Shown here piece after piece: positions 54,641 through 63,946 of a DNA stretch of 64,000 nt; within the stretch, counting starts at the first letter, position 1, and each line of letters begins with the position of its first letter. The position numbers and the translations under genes are program-made. The DNA lies in assembly GCA_020637365.1 (NCBI GenBank), contig JACJWE010000001.1, forward strand, positions 1,632,905 through 1,696,904. The letters are read 5' to 3'. The notes below the pieces were generated by a model. The model was given only the letters and a program-made list of their open reading frames with translations. It was not told the origin of the DNA and did no database searches. Source of the stretch: Acidimicrobiia bacterium. GTDB taxonomy: Bacteria > Actinomycetota > Acidimicrobiia > IMCC26256 > JAGNEX01.

Positions 54641-57600
54641 CTAGACGCGATCGAAGTTGGTCAGGTTCTGGAGGGCTCGTTGTTCCCACACCTTTGCCCC
54701 GGTCGTCCGGGCCTGACTCACCGCCTGAGAGAACAGCTCATCGGGATCGTGCGCTCCGGTGAGCGTCGCCGCTAAACCTCGATAACGGTCTGCTGGCCCA
54801 AGATAGGCGCTCCCATTCCCCAGGACGACCGCCCAACCCGATCGTGGAGACAGAATCCCTTCCACCAACTTTGCCAGCTGAGAATCGTTCAACAGAACGG
54901 CCGTCTCTGCGAGCAAGGCGGCAGAGGTCGACGTCCACGCGTCGTCCGGACGCGCCTCGACGGCCGCGGCTGCGCACTTTGCCTGAACACCAGCGGTTTC
55001 CCAATCGCCATTGGTCGCGGCACTGAGTGACCAAACGGCACGCCACGCCCCGTTCAGACCCACCCCAAACGAAGGGGCTTCCATGAGGGTCTGCACCATC
55101 CCAACCTGCCCAGCCAACCAGAGCCCGACAAAGTTTGCGCAAACCAGGTGTCGACGGCATCCGAAATGCCCCACCGAACCCCGCTCGATCGGGCGTCATC
55201 TGGCCCGTGCCCGTCTCGGCCATCCCGACCTGGTTGATGGTCGCACTGACGATATCTAACGACCATTGTGTTCTGGGCGGGGCATACGCCAATATCTCAA
55301 CAGTCGCTCGTTGATAGAGGTCAAGAAATTCCTCGGCAGGACGCTGCTCATTGAGCGCCGCCAGCACCGCGTTCAACAGCAGCTGGGTCCGCCAAGAGGT
55401 CTCCGTTGCCTTGTCCAGAAGCCGGAGGACATTGTCATACATCGGCTTGCAGTCTCGCTTTTGGACCTCAAAGTTCCACTTCTCACACAGGAACTCTTCG
55501 TATTGTCGATCTTGGCCTGCTTGCAAGATCGATCCTCGCGACACGTCAAACCGTTCCGCGGCGACCTGCTCGACCGTCGGTGGGCTTCCCGCCAGTCGTT
55601 GGAGGCGTCGCCGCCATCGGGCGAACTCGGCTGGTTCAGCAGCTTCCCGTTCAGCCGGCGTCATCAGCTGGAGGAGCTCGAGCCGCTCGCTCCCGCCACC
55701 AATGTGCTCAGCAGCTGACACCCCAAGAAACGATGGCTGACCTGCCGCGGGGCTGCCGAGGGATGGCGCACCATCAACGACACCGGGCGCTCCCAAATTG
55801 GCCGCCAACTCGTGCCTGCCGAGGCGAGCGAGCATTGCGGCCGCTCCAACGGACGCTTCTGTTCTCAGTTCATCGGGCGTGTCGTCTTCGGCGAGCAAGG
55901 CCTGCCATGCGGAAAAGGCCTCAGAGATCAAACCGTGGTCGGTTGCTGTGCGAGCGATCGAGGTGAACATGGCAACCCGTTCGGCCGGCGTCAGCTCCGA
56001 ATATGCACCGATGGCGTAGCGCAACATTTGCGCGGGGTCCTCTGACCCCATTCGGGCAAGTTTGGCCAAGATCAAAGGGCGTAACAGACCGCAGCGTTCG
56101 GAGAAATGAGCGACCGTAATCAAGTGATCGAAACACCAAAGGTCCTCGTCGATACGAGTGCACACCCGTGCGGCGGCTGCCTGAGCCAGACGACTATCGA
56201 CAAATGCCCGAGAAACCGACAACACCTCGGCTACCTGGCCTGGTGAGAAGGCCTCGCCGATGAGCGAAGCCACCGCGAGGACGGTTTCGACGCTGCTCTC
56301 ACGAATAACCCGCCTCAGATGCTCCTCGTATGCCCTATTCGAATCACCACTTTCTGGGACAATCGACGTGTCCAAATCGGCGTCGGCGGCACGAGTAATT
56401 GCCGTCGACACCAGCGGGTTCGCCCCTACCCGAACGAGATACTCAACGAATCGTGCCGCCGCTTCGGTGGATGCCCTTGGGTGATAGGCGGCCACCAACT
56501 CTTCGAGATCTTCGCGAACAAATGCTCCGAGTTTGTGGTGGGCAACGCCACGCTCTTCACTCAACGCAACGAGTTCGTCCGCCCATGTGGTGCCGCCAGC
56601 AGGCGGGCGAGTGGTAGCGATCAACAACAGCCCCGACGGTCGTGCGCTACGCACCAAGAACCGAAAGAGCAGCACGGACTGGTAGTCGGCCAGATGCATG
56701 TTGTCGAGCACGACGACCTGAGGACGACCCTTACATGTCTGGAAAACCAACTGCTGCACATGCCGAAAGAACGCCGCTGTAGCCACTTCGTCGCCGACAT
56801 CGTCAGAACCCTCGATACCACTGAGCTGCGGGAACGCCTGGGTGAAGATCGAGTAACACGACGGCTGGGCGGAGCCGGCCACTCCGGCCGTGCCAAATCG
56901 CAACGAAACGTCACCGTTGGAGAACTCGTCGAAGAGTTGCGCCAAAAGCGCGGTCTTGCCAACTCCCCCATCGCCCTCGATCAAGACGACGGAGTCCACA
57001 GGATCGATATCCGTCTCCACCTCCGCATCCGGTCTCGGCAATGCCTCAATCCGCTCTCGAAGCGACCTCATCACATCGGACCGTCCGACGAAGATTGCCT
57101 CCGACGCCTGAGGTCGCGATGCCTGTCGAACCAACGGGTCGGCTGGCGAACCACCAAGCGAGTCTTGGTCGTTGCGCAGGATCGACCTTTCAACCTCGGC
57201 TAATGCTCCGCCCGCGTTCAGACCATGTACCTCGCGGAGATTGGCTCGGACCTTCGAGATGATTCGCAGCGCCTCGGTTTGCTGACCAGCGTTGTACAGG
57301 GCTGCGGCCGCACTTGCAGCGAGCGTTTCGTCGACCTCAGCGAGTTCGGCAAGTTGTACAAGCCTCACGATCAGATCGTGATCGGTCACGCTCGAGAGAT
57401 TCGGTCCAAGTACTCCCAAGGACGCACGGTAGGCATTCCCGAGTTCCGTCGCCGACATCCGCACCACAGGACTGAGGTCTGTCAGCCCCGCATACGGGTC
57501 AGCCCAACTCCGCTGCGGCGAGCAGCGCTCTGGACGTGCCATCGCGGGTCAGGGAAAGGAAATCCCACGCATCCACCGAGCAAAGGTCGGGATCAAAGCC

Positions 57601-57916
57601 GCACCGGCCCGCCGTCCGGATGACCTGCATGCCAGAGGCATCCTTGACCTTGACGGCCAGCCGCCGGACCCGCATCAATGCTGCTTGTTCACCCGACTTT
57701 GTCACCCCCGCCAAAGACCTCCTCGTACAAGAGTCCCTTCGAGATACCGTCAGGACCTGCCGCGCCGAGTACTGCAACCATCATCTGCTGCTCTGCGGTG
57801 AGCGACAGTGCTTCGCCGTCGACGAGGATCCTCGGTTCTCCGAACAGCCGGATGTCAACCTTGTCAGGCAAGCGAAACCTCCGCGACAACGACAAGCAAG
57901 ACGGCCAACGTTCCAT
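54641..57916 (-). CDS. SARP/AfsR-type ATPase transcriptional regulator, frameshifted
   Basis: About 1090 aa in four frames. N-terminus near 57916: VDIRLFGEPRILVDGEALSL and an OmpR-type winged helix. Then a BTAD-like TPR domain (VRLVQLAELAEVDETLAASA, ALRIISKVRANLREVHGL). The ATPase domain has VLIEGDGGVGKTALLAQLFD (Walker A, near 56970) and QVVVLDNMHLADYQ (Walker B, near 56710). A long helical TPR-like C-terminal region follows. Breaks are near 57715, 57520 and 55200. Such proteins activate secondary metabolite or stress genes. The target is not evident. Confidence 0.8.
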
Positions 57917-58264
57917 CTGCTTGGTGGGTGGAATGACCGTGCCGCCGTCGGGGTCGAGGGCTGCCCGCCGGAGCAAGGCAGGAGCGGCGTAGTCATGTGG
58001 AGGAACACGTGATCCTAACCTTGACCTCGGTGACCTTCGACCTGAGTGTGCGACACACTCATCCGCCGCAGGGCAACAAACGGACCCCAACAGCTGAGGC
58101 TGACATTCAAACAGCTGACCGCAAACGCTGACCCGGAACGCCCACCCGACGCTGTTGCATCCCGACCTCGACGAATCGCACAGGCTGGCGGCGACATCAC
58201 GGATGCAGGTGATCGCCGCCATTGGCACGAGGTCTGGCCAGCGCAGTGTTGGAGGCGGGCCGTT
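57917..58264. other. Region upstream of the SARP-type gene
   Basis: No gene supported. It should hold the promoter of the regulator, which reads leftward, and the end of the vapC transcript from 58265. Nothing else was seen. Confidence 0.3.
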
Positions 58265-58660
58265 TCAGGTGTGCCTGAGAACAGAAGCAACGTCGGTGAG
58301 CACAAAGTCTTGTCCCACGAACGCCAATGGCTGATCCAGCTGCGTCGCCAACGCGTACGAAAAGGTGTCGCCGAAGTTCAGGCCCGCCGGTGGCGCCCTT
58401 GCCAAACCGCCGCCAAGCAACGGCGCGGCTCGAGCAAGCGTTTCATCAACCGGAACGACCTCGACCTGAAGGCGGGCCAGCAACTCCTCCAGCAGCTGCG
58501 AACCGGCAGGTCCGGACCTCGCTTCGACGACAATCCCCAGCTCGACCTGCGTCGCAGCAGACATCACACAAGGTTCTGCCGCCAGCGCGCCACCCAACTC
58601 CTCGCCAGCGGGTTCGTCGAACAAGATCGCGACGATGGCCGACGAATCGACAACGATCAC
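58265..58660 (-). CDS. vapC: VapC-type PIN toxin
   Basis: A 131-aa PIN protein starting GTG at 58660. MIVVDSSAIVAILFDEPAGE (Asp), AATQVELGIVVEARSGPAG (Glu), GLNFGDTFSYALA (Asp) and FVGQDFVLTDVASVL (Asp). NFGD-x-F-YALA is typical of the Rv0624-type VapC group. The start overlaps the antitoxin stop (GTGA). Confidence 0.88.
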   Translation of the reverse strand: MIVVDSSAIVAILFDEPAGEELGGALAAEPCVMSAATQVELGIVVEARSGPAGSQLLEELLARLQVEVVPVDETLARAAPLLGGGLARAPPAGLNFGDTFSYALATQLDQPLAFVGQDFVLTDVASVLRHT

Positions 58661-58895
58661 GTCGGCAACCCGTGCTCGTCGTACCCGAGGATCTCGTCAG
58701 CTGTACGGCCATCCAACACAGGAAGCCGACGGGCACGTTCGACGATGTCAGCCAGAACGGCGCGGCGACGTCGACGACGCTCAACATCTAGTCGGACTTC
58801 GGTGACAACTCGACGGCCTCAGTGATGGACTCACCGGTCAACGCTGCAGATCACGGGCCAGTCGGTCCGCCTTTCGCTTTGATACTGAGCGCCAT
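58657..58895 (-). CDS. vapB: VapB-type antitoxin (Rv0623-like), frameshifted
   Basis: ATG 58895 starts MALSIK, then in the next frames ADRLARDL, ALTGESITEAVE, VRLDVERRRRRAVLADIVER and ARRLPVLDGRTADEILGYDE to a TGA at 58657. The order and content match transcription-factor-type VapB antitoxins (MALSIKDPEADRLAREL opening, DEILGYDEHGLP end). At least two single-base breaks. The upstream AT-rich patch at 58905-58935 with repeated GAAAG elements may be the promoter and operator. Confidence 0.72.
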
Positions 58896-59102
58896 GCTCT
58901 TATTCTAGCTTTCCACCTAACTTTCTTTCTAGGCGGAATGCTGCTGGGCCCAGCTCTGATGGACCGAGTTTTCGAACTACCGACCTGAAGAGGCGGGCCG
59001 GGCGCCCTGGCGGGGTCGCGCCGAGCTGGACTCGTCAGCGAACGCTTCACCCTGGACGTCACCGGTTGTTCGCCCGAAGGTGCACAGCAGGTCACGCCCA
59101 AC

Positions 59103-59155
59103 CCGACGCCTTCATCAGGTAGACGCTGAACACCAACGCCAGGTTTGTTTGAGCG
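59103..59155. repeat. Degenerate copy of the CYP51 upstream operator region
   Basis: The stretch from cgacgccttcatcagg to gccaggtttgttt matches 54150-54200 with scattered differences (gacgc-tt--tcaggta-ac-ctga--ccaacg-caggtttgtt). The palindromes are damaged. No P450 gene lies beside it. Confidence 0.6.
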
Positions 59156-59170
59156 GGATGCTGAGGCGCC

Positions 59171-59618
59171 CTAGCGATTGCTCAAGGCCTCGATGTCGGC
59201 AAGGTCCTGCAATCGCCCGGAGGCTGTCTTGTTCGCGATGAGGTCATCGACGGAGATGAACGGCACCGGGTCCTCGAGACCCGGACAACGACAGCAACCC
59301 TGTTCGGGAAACAAGCGTCGAACTCGACCCCACTAACGCTGGTCAGGATGTCAATCCGTTTTGGCGGATAGCCCAACTGGATGACAACGTCCGGCTCTTC
59401 GAAGTCGGCCGCAGTCAACCCAAGGGACGCAAACCCAAAGTCCGACAAGGCCAGGGCCACCCGCTCGGCATTGTGGGGTCAGCCAGACCCACACGTCAAG
59501 GTCTTTGGTGTAGCGAGGGTGTCCGTGAGCAGCGACCGCATAGCCCCAACGACTAAAAACGGACCTCACGTGCGACGCAGCACTCGACAAACTCTCTGAA
59601 TTCGCGGTCCAGTTCCAT
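59171..59618 (-). CDS. AbiEii/DUF6036-type nucleotidyltransferase, frameshifted
   Basis: ATG 59618: MELDREFREFVECCVAREVR, then VGGYAVAAHGHPRYTKDLDV (nucleotidyltransferase GG...DxD core), LALSDFGFASLGLTAADFEE, QLGYPPKRIDILTSVSGVEF, and after more frame changes PVPFISVDDLIANKTASGR and LQDLADIEAL, stopping at 59171. Order and length (about 148 aa) fit the toxin of MenA/AbiEii-like pairs, which adds nucleotides to tRNA. Three or more single-base breaks. Confidence 0.72.
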
Positions 59619-59762
59619 CGACCCACCCGTGATACTCGGCTCGGAGCTTCTGCACCATTGCGAGACGTTCCGCAGGCGGCGAGACAACCAATATTGGAGC
59701 GAGTTGTCTGGTTCGTCCAGCTTCTTCTTAGTGACGACTACTTGAATCTCGCGTTCAACCAC
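59566..59762 (-). CDS. Small protein paired with the nucleotidyltransferase, frameshifted
   Basis: GTG 59762: MVEREIQVVVTKKKLDEPDN, SLQYWLSR, then after one added base PPAERLAMVQKLRAEYHGWV, and GPRIQRVCRVLRRT with a stop at 59566. The pattern YWLS--P-ERL--VE-LR--Y-G-----QR--RV--R is that of the small proteins that precede this type of nucleotidyltransferase, and is thought to form the pair's antitoxin. It overlaps the nucleotidyltransferase start. Confidence 0.6.
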
Positions 59763-60301
59763 TGCCCTAGCCTACGCCATCGATACCGAGACCGGGCCTT
59801 GCGTTCGCCCAACGACGCACTTTCGCCGAGCAGGTTTGTGGGCAACATCGACACGAGTCCCGATGACATCTCCTCCCAAACCCAAGAACGGCCGAGGGTG
59901 GGTGTAGGCAATCAGACGCCCGCCTGGTCCCCGCCGTTGCAACGCCACGCCTCGCCTCGGTGCCCAAGTCAGTCCTCACCCAACGGCTGGGCCGGTTAGG
60001 CAGCACAGGGACGTCACCAGCTTTGCTCGGCCCTCGCCGCCCTCTCAGACTGCTCGCTGCGCCGCCGGACCCTTCCATTTTGATTGCGGGAACTAGGAAT
60101 CCTCGCCACCGGCCCATCTAGCGTCGCTGCGTGATCAGCCGTCCTACCCAGATCGAAAGCCTTTACTAACTCGGCCGATTGGGCCTTGCCGCGACCGTAA
60201 TATTGGGTCGAGGCGCCTCGTCCTCACAAAACCCTTCACGAAAGGCACCGAGATGAGCACTTTCCCCGCAACCGACCCCTGCGGGCCGTGACCTCTAGGT
60301 T
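59763..60301. other. Intergenic region
   Basis: No gene supported in about 540 bases. Minus-strand open frames here are Arg/Gly/Pro-rich shadows. Just before 60253 a ACGAAAGGCACCGAG site precedes an ATG that opens only 15 codons, perhaps a broken gene start belonging to the lipoprotein-like gene at 60302. Confidence 0.3.
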
Positions 60302-60897
60302 TTACTGCTCGCGTTATTTGTCGCTTCGTGCTCGGAGGCCAGTCGGTTCAAACGGGGACGGCACGGTGAGCCGTCGACGACGGTCACATCCGATGCCGCC
60401 GCACGGGATGAGAGACCTCAACCCTCGGGGCCGTTGGCACCAACGACGCACTTCCGAGCGAGGAAACCACCTCGTCGGTGGCCGACAATTCCACGACTGT
60501 GCTTGCCGGTGAAGCGCACTCGACAACGACGAGCACGTCTGCTGGTGTCGAGGTGCGAACGTCAGCACCGACTGGAGCACCGGTCGGGACTGTGGAGTCC
60601 AACACTCCGAGCTCTTCACCACCCATCGCCAGCTCACCGCCGCTGAGCAGCACACAGCCGCCCGTAAGCATCGTCCCACTACCTGGGGGACCGTCCCCGT
60701 CGCCTGTAGGTTCGACAGAGTGCGGGAACGAAACGCCCGCTACGACAACGTTGCCCGGCGTCCCGGCACTCCAACGTCAGTTGTGCCGCCATGGGAACAG
60801 GAACCGCCGCGACACATGGCACCGCCAGACGCCGGAGTCGAGTTTGATCGGTCAGTTCTGGGGTCGGAGCGTTGCGGCGCCAACCAGTGAGCGGTAG
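60302..60897 (+). CDS. Ser/Thr/Pro-rich lipoprotein-like gene, frameshifted
   Basis: A lipobox-like hydrophobic stretch, LLLALFVASCSEASRF, starts just after an in-frame stop, so the true start is displaced by a frame change. Downstream, in another frame, come DNSTTVLAGEAHSTTTSTSA and GTVESNTPSSSPPIASSPPL, a low-complexity stalk. Secreted and anchored by inference; no family recognised. Confidence 0.35.
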
Positions 60898-61028
60898 CGA
60901 CCGGGCGCAGAAATAGAGCTTGAGTGGTGTCAGAGCGGCCACCTCGTTGACACCGCTGCGCCAACGCCATCAGCCATTCCGCGGGGACTCCACCTGGAAC
61001 TAGAGCGCGACGGAAGTCGCAAGGCCCG

Positions 61029-61331
61029 TCAACGCCGCAAGATCGTCTGCTTGAGCACGCCAGCGTCTAATCGACTGATAACCGAACGGACCTGCTCGCC
61101 TTGCGCCTTTGAGTCGGCACTCAGGCCAGTGACCGAGGCCTCGAGCAAAACCTGAACGGAACACCTTCGAGACGTTTGTCGTCACGGGAACCACGGTGGC
61201 GACGCCCGACCGAGACGCTCGGCAGTGACGTTCGCTCCGCCATTGTTGACGAACACCGCAGGCCTGACTGTGCAGGCTTCTGCGCCACGGGTTGGTGCAA
61301 GGTCGACCCAACGGATCTCAGCCCGTCTCAC
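61029..61331 (-). CDS. mazF: MazF family endoribonuclease toxin, frameshifted
   Basis: GTG 61331: RRAEIRWVDLAPTRGAEACT, VRPAVFVNNGGANVTAERLG, then in another frame GVATVVPVTTNVSKVF and QVLLEASVTGLSADSKAQGE, QVRSVISRLD to a stop at 61029. This is the whole MazF fold (RGEIWLVDLDPTRG-E opening, SKAQAEQVR end) with two single-base breaks. The start overlaps the antitoxin stop (GTGA). Confidence 0.78.
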
Positions 61332-61550
61332 GAATCCACCCGATCGTTCCCTACGGCATCCCAAAGGTCGCCGTCTTCACTCGCCTCCCCAGTCAGACCA
61401 CGCCTCTTCGTACGCAGCACCCAGACCCGCAGCACGCAACAGACGAATCGCCTTCTGCACAGCGGCAGAACGCGAACTCATGCCGTGCTCGGCTGAATAA
61501 GCGTCAAGAAGCGCGACGTCTTCATCAGGAAGCGACACACTCAGTTTCAT
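61328..61550 (-). CDS. mazE: MazE/RHH-type antitoxin, frameshifted near the end
   Basis: ATG 61550: MKLSVSLPDEDVALLDAYSA, EHGMSSRSAAVQKAIRLLRA, the ribbon-helix-helix opening of actinobacterial MazE antitoxins, then AYEEAWSDW and, past one break near 61378-61385, SEDGDLWDAVGNDRVDS to a TGA at 61328. The acidic tail is the expected toxin-binding part. Confidence 0.75.
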
Positions 61551-61598
61551 ACTTCGACGCTACTCACGGCGGCACGTCGAGATGCCCAGCGGCCTCGA

Positions 61599-61815
61599 TC
61601 AGAGTGCCAGCACGGCTCGCAGACCCTCATCGAGCGCAGCCATCAAGGGTTGCGGGAGCTGGCCGATCAGGTCGTCCAGCCAGGATCGGTCGATCAACTC
61701 CAGGCCGAGAGGAACCGCGACCGACGCTCTCGGTAGCCCGGTGACATGTCCGGGTAGCAGCACATTTCCGGCGAGAGCAGCGCGATCCACGTTGGAAGTC
61801 AACGCCGCTGACCCT
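61599..61815 (-). pseudogene. MazF/PemK-type toxin remnant, C-terminal half
   Basis: Reads SNVDRAALAGNVLLPGHVTG, LPRASVAVPLGLELIDRSWL, and IGQLPQPLMAALDEGLRAVL to a stop at 61599. NVLLP---TGLPR-S-V, then D-x-W-L-x--G-LP-x-LM---D-GLR is the C-terminal half of a MazF subgroup. The N-terminal half is missing: the sequence is cut near 61815, where the next module begins. Confidence 0.6.
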
Positions 61816-61845
61816 CTACAGGACTTTGTACTACAATTCGAGCGG

Positions 61846-62083
61846 ATGGAGATACACCCTCGGCGCGACGACATGGCATTCCTGATGCCGACATGCTCCA
61901 CGCAGTCGACCCTCCATAAAGGTGGAACATGTCGGCGAAGACCCCCGACCGATGGCTGGTTATTGACCCAGATAGCGCGGGCAATCTGGTCGAGGTTGTG
62001 GTGTTAGCCACGACGGAAAAGACGAGATCCTGATTCACGCCATGGGCATGCGGCCCGTCTATCGAAAGCTGTTGGAACGATGA
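61846..62083 (+). CDS. DUF4258/BrnT-like toxin, frameshifted
   Basis: In pieces: ATG 61846 with YTLGATT in a shifted frame, RHGIPDADMLHAVD, VEHVGEDP, DRWLVIDPDSAGNLVEVVVL, and IHAMGMRPVYRKLLER ending in TGA at 62081-62083. The sequence of blocks is that of small DUF4258/BrnT-like ribonuclease toxins (RHGI---D---A--HP, D--LVIGPD-AGN-LEVV). At least four breaks in 240 bases, so either badly read or dying. The start of the next gene overlaps the stop (ATGA). Confidence 0.6.
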
Positions 62084-62365
62084 ACAACACGACCTACGGA
62101 CACACTGGGTCGGGCACTCGATAACCGATGAACTCATCGAAAGCTCGCTGATCAGGCAGAACACGGCTTCGACGTCGACGACCTCATCACTCAACGAGTC
62201 AGGACCGGCAGACCGCGCCTCGGCAGCGAACCCTCGACCGTCGAGTCATTCCGACTCGACCCAAGCCTCAAAGCTCAACTCGACGCCCGCGCCGCAGAAA
62301 CAGGACTCTCAACGTCAGAAGTGATCAGGATCGCGCTCCGAGCCCACCTCGAAGCCGCCGGCTAG
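62080..62365 (+). CDS. CopG/RHH-type antitoxin, frameshifted
   Basis: ATG 62080: MNNTTYGHTGSGT, then ITDELIES and DQAEHGFDVDDLITQRVRTG in other frames, RPRLGSEPSTVESFRLDPSL, KAQLDARAAETGLSTSEVIR and ALRAHLEAAG to a TAG at 62363. The C-terminal part is a clear ribbon-helix-helix (S-RLDPEL---L--RA---G-S-SEVIR-ALR). Pairs with the toxin upstream. A piece of this gene recurs at 63631-63690. Confidence 0.72.
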
Positions 62366-62595
62366 ACCCTCCAACGCAGCGCTAGGTCTGACTTTCTACC
62401 GTCGGCAGCCTTGCGGCAGGCACCACCGGCATCATCCCACTCACCACCACCGGCACCTCCCCAACTTTCACGTCCGAGCACTCAGAGCCGCCGCCCGACC
62501 CGTCAACAGCCACTGGGGCGACTAACCCCGACTAGCCCCGCCCCGGTCCCGCCTGACCCTTCGTCCGGGTCGTCAATCGGCATCAACGAAGCTTT

Positions 62596-62617
62596 CGTAG
62601 CACCAAAAGGTGCTACG
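62596..62617. promoter_or_regulatory. Perfect inverted repeat upstream of the Phd/PIN-sigma4 pair
   Basis: CGTAGCACC-AAAA-GGTGCTACG: 9-base perfect arms with a 4-A loop, 8 bases before the antitoxin ATG at 62626. Likely the operator of the pair. Confidence 0.6.
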
Positions 62618-62625
62618 GTCGACGC

Positions 62626-62943
62626 ATGGCTTCCAAATCTTCGCCGGAGCGACTCGAAGATCCCATCGCGGCAACCCCAGCCCGATTCGGCATTCGCGAT
62701 CTTCGCAACCACACGTCGAGGTTCTTGCCGAAGCTGAACGAAGCGGCGCCGTCGACATCACCCGAAACGGACAGGTCATCGCCCGCCTGACCCCACATCG
62801 AGACGAGCCCGATACCCGAAGCCCCGTTCGACGCCTGCTCGACCGAATAGACGGACACGACCTCATCGACACCGGCTGGGCACGAATACGAACAGGCCAA
62901 ACAAGCAGAACTGGCAGCACAAAGAGACCACGAATGGGCGTGA
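62626..62943 (+). CDS. Phd-type antitoxin, frameshifted
   Basis: ATG 62626: MASKSSPERLEDPIAATPAR, FGIRDLRNHTS, then after a break near 62717 EVLAEAERSGAVDITRNGQV, IARLTPHRDEPDTRS, and after a second break near 62880 EYEQAKQAELAAQRDHEWA with a TGA at 62941-62943. IRELRNHTSEVLAEVERG---DIT-NG-VIARL is the classic Phd fold. Stop and toxin start overlap (GTGA). Confidence 0.75.
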
Positions 62944-63632
62944 TGCTCGACTCGAGCGCACTGATCGGCCTCTTCGAAGCCGACAACCGGGTGCGACAGG
63001 CGCTACGCGCTTCGCTCGAGAACCACGACGACGGCAGCACCCCCAAGACCCATGCGGTGGTGATCGGCGAACTCCGCACGGGTGTACTCGCAGCCGAATC
63101 GGACAGCCTCGCCGAAAGCCGCAGGCGCCCGGTGCTCGACACCGCACTGACGCTCGACATTGAAACCGTCGAAGCCGACGACACCACTACCTTCGCCCAG
63201 ATCACACTCAGCACCAAACGATCCCTCGGACAAAACGACCGATGGATCTGCGCCGCTGCCATCCGAACACGATCCACGCTGGTGACACAAGACGCCGCAA
63301 TGGCAGAACAACTCGCCCGCTACTTCAACACACTTGACCTGCTCGACGCTGTCGAGCGGTACGTCAAGATCTGTCTCATTCCACGGAACCCCGAACAACC
63401 AGCCACAGGGCTACGACCTCCCTTCGACATCGACGCCTTGACCGACGACGTCGAAACCATGTTGACCAATGTCTCACCCACCGATGCCGAGGTGCTACGA
63501 ACTCGATTCGGCCTCGACCAGGGCGCACCCCGCACGATTCGGCAGGTCAGCGAACAACTCGACATGACACCAGCCCACGCAGCCCGTATCGAGCGTCGAG
63601 CCATCGCCAAACTCCGCTCGCTCGGCTACTAA
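62940..63632 (+). CDS. PIN domain toxin fused to a sigma-70 region-4-like HTH
   Basis: A single uninterrupted frame of 230 aa. PIN domain (residues 1-140): VMLDSSALIGLFEADN, THAVVIGELRTGVLAAESD, LGQNDRWICAAAIRTRSTLV, TQDAAMAEQLARYF, with all four acidic sites. The next 90 residues are not PIN: PFDIDALTDDVETMLTNVSP, TDAEVLRTRFGLDQGAPRTI, RQVSEQLDMTPAHAARIERR, AIAKLRSLGY. They match region 4 of sigma-70 factors (REREVLRLRFGLD-G-PRTLEEIG, then V-R-R--QIE--AL-KLR). ATG 62934 or GTG 62940 as start. A VapC with a promoter-recognition domain is not a family I know. Confidence 0.72.
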   Translation: MMLDSSALIGLFEADNRVRQALRASLENHDDGSTPKTHAVVIGELRTGVLAAESDSLAESRRRPVLDTALTLDIETVEADDTTTFAQITLSTKRSLGQNDRWICAAAIRTRSTLVTQDAAMAEQLARYFNTLDLLDAVERYVKICLIPRNPEQPATGLRPPFDIDALTDDVETMLTNVSPTDAEVLRTRFGLDQGAPRTIRQVSEQLDMTPAHAARIERRAIAKLRSLGY

Positions 63633-63690
63633 GTCATTCCGACTCGACCCAAACCTCAAAACTCAACTCAACTCGACGCCGCGACGCAGA
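63631..63690 (+). repeat. Partial duplicate of the CopG-type antitoxin gene
   Basis: aagtcattccgactcgaccc and the next 35 bases repeat 62245-62300 of the antitoxin gene with a few changes. It begins within the stop codon of the PIN-sigma4 gene. Confidence 0.7.
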
Positions 63691-63757
63691 ACGCAGCTGC
63701 GGACCCAGACGATGACGGCCGCGCAAGCATCGCGTGTGAACGGTTGGAAGACCTCCT

Positions 63758-63946
63758 ATGAGACGAACGCTACCTCTCGCCGGGATCTTGGTTGCGCTCA
63801 TCGCAACGTCTCCGGCAGACGGAACGCCAAGCATTCCGCAGTTGGGTCGAGACTCGACCGATATGCACCACTCGTCGAGCAGCCCAGTCTCTTTACAGGG
63901 AGGTGGGCTCATTCGTGGCGAAGTCTGGCATAGCGACGATGGCTAA
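63758..63946 (+). CDS. Hypothetical secreted protein, probably cut by a frameshift
   Basis: ATG 63758: MRRTLPLAGILVALIATSPA with a signal peptide, then DGTPSIPQLGRDSTDMHHSS and GGLIRGEVWHSDDG. The frame stops at 63946, but the bases beyond may continue the gene in another frame past the window edge. Family unknown. Confidence 0.4.
   Translation: MRRTLPLAGILVALIATSPADGTPSIPQLGRDSTDMHHSSSSPVSLQGGGLIRGEVWHSDDG

Noticed and set aside
59767..60117. Minus-strand open frame upstream of the nucleotidyltransferase pair
   Set aside because: Arg/Gly/Cys-rich composition typical of shadow frames in GC-rich DNA, with no homologous blocks.
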